A DNA stretch of 5,865 bases from Ilumatobacteraceae bacterium. Its GTDB lineage: Bacteria > Actinomycetota > Acidimicrobiia > Acidimicrobiales > Ilumatobacteraceae. Location of the stretch: contig SKSP01000303.1 in assembly GCA_007122945.1 (NCBI GenBank), forward strand, positions 1 through 5,865, written 5' to 3'. The notes under the pieces were generated by a model, which saw nothing but the letters and a program-made list of their open reading frames with translations, was not told where the DNA came from and did not search any database. The position numbers and the translations under genes were made by a program. Position 1 is the stretch's first letter; the number at the start of each line of letters is the position of its first letter. Below are positions 5,858 to 5,865 of this stretch, piece by piece.

Positions 5858-5865
5858 ATGAGCAA
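5858..5865 (+). CDS. Start of an unidentified gene (partial, only first codons visible)
   Basis: ATG AGC followed by AA is all that is visible (Met-Ser, then Asn or Lys). It is supported by the well-spaced GGAGAA upstream. The 307-base gap after the SDR suggests its own promoter, but no clear -35/-10 pair was found. Whether it continues the 4-hydroxyacyl-CoA pathway (for example a CoA ligase or LvaB-like partner) cannot be told from here. Confidence 0.45.

Noticed and set aside
5592..5861. 89-residue plus-strand open frame whose stop overlaps the ATG at 5858
   Set aside because: It is dominated by Arg, His, Pro and Thr, and its wobble position is not the G/C-biased one in this stretch, so it is unlikely to be translated despite the tempting ATGA overlap.

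Overview
The window is 5.9 kb of GC-rich DNA with strongly G/C-ending codons. It suggests a high-GC actinobacterium. The gene families are compatible with an acidimicrobial (Ilumatobacter-like) or related lineage, but that is an impression from protein style and not a demonstrated placement. There are seven genes or gene ends in two divergent blocks, which read outward from a 187-base intergenic region at 1980-2166.

Left block (minus strand, 1979 down to 1). The first gene encodes a DUF4157-type protein with an HELTH zinc-peptidase motif, a Gly/Asp linker and a distinct C-terminal domain that looks like a toxin or effector module. Its stop codon overlaps the start of a very acidic 185-residue protein by four bases (GTGA), so the two are probably translationally coupled. 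Toxin plus immunity protein is the natural reading, although neither the C-terminal domain nor the acidic protein could be assigned to a known family. Sixteen bases further on begins a third gene, cut by the window edge, encoding a two-CxxC zinc-ribbon protein that resembles the N-terminus of DUF4145 proteins. The leading gene has an extended -10 element placed exactly for leaderless transcription.

Right block (plus strand, 2167 to 5550). An acyl-CoA dehydrogenase of the ACAD10/ACAD11-like group is followed three bases later by an aminoglycoside-phosphotransferase-fold kinase of the type fused to such dehydrogenases in animals. A classical short-chain dehydrogenase follows after 63 bases. The trio parallels LvaC, LvaA and LvaD of the Pseudomonas levulinate pathway: the reductase would make a 4-hydroxyacyl-CoA, the kinase would phosphorylate the hydroxyl, and the dehydrogenase-fold enzyme would eliminate phosphate to give an enoyl-CoA that enters beta-oxidation. 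The assignment of this route is inference from gene content and motifs.

Right edge. Bases 5551-5857 hold no secure gene, but they keep a strong three-base periodicity that best fits a minus-strand reading frame with unusual G-ending codons, possibly a gene remnant. A new plus-strand gene appears to start at 5858 and leaves the window at once. I saw no tRNA, rRNA, CRISPR array, insertion sequence or contractile-injection structural gene.
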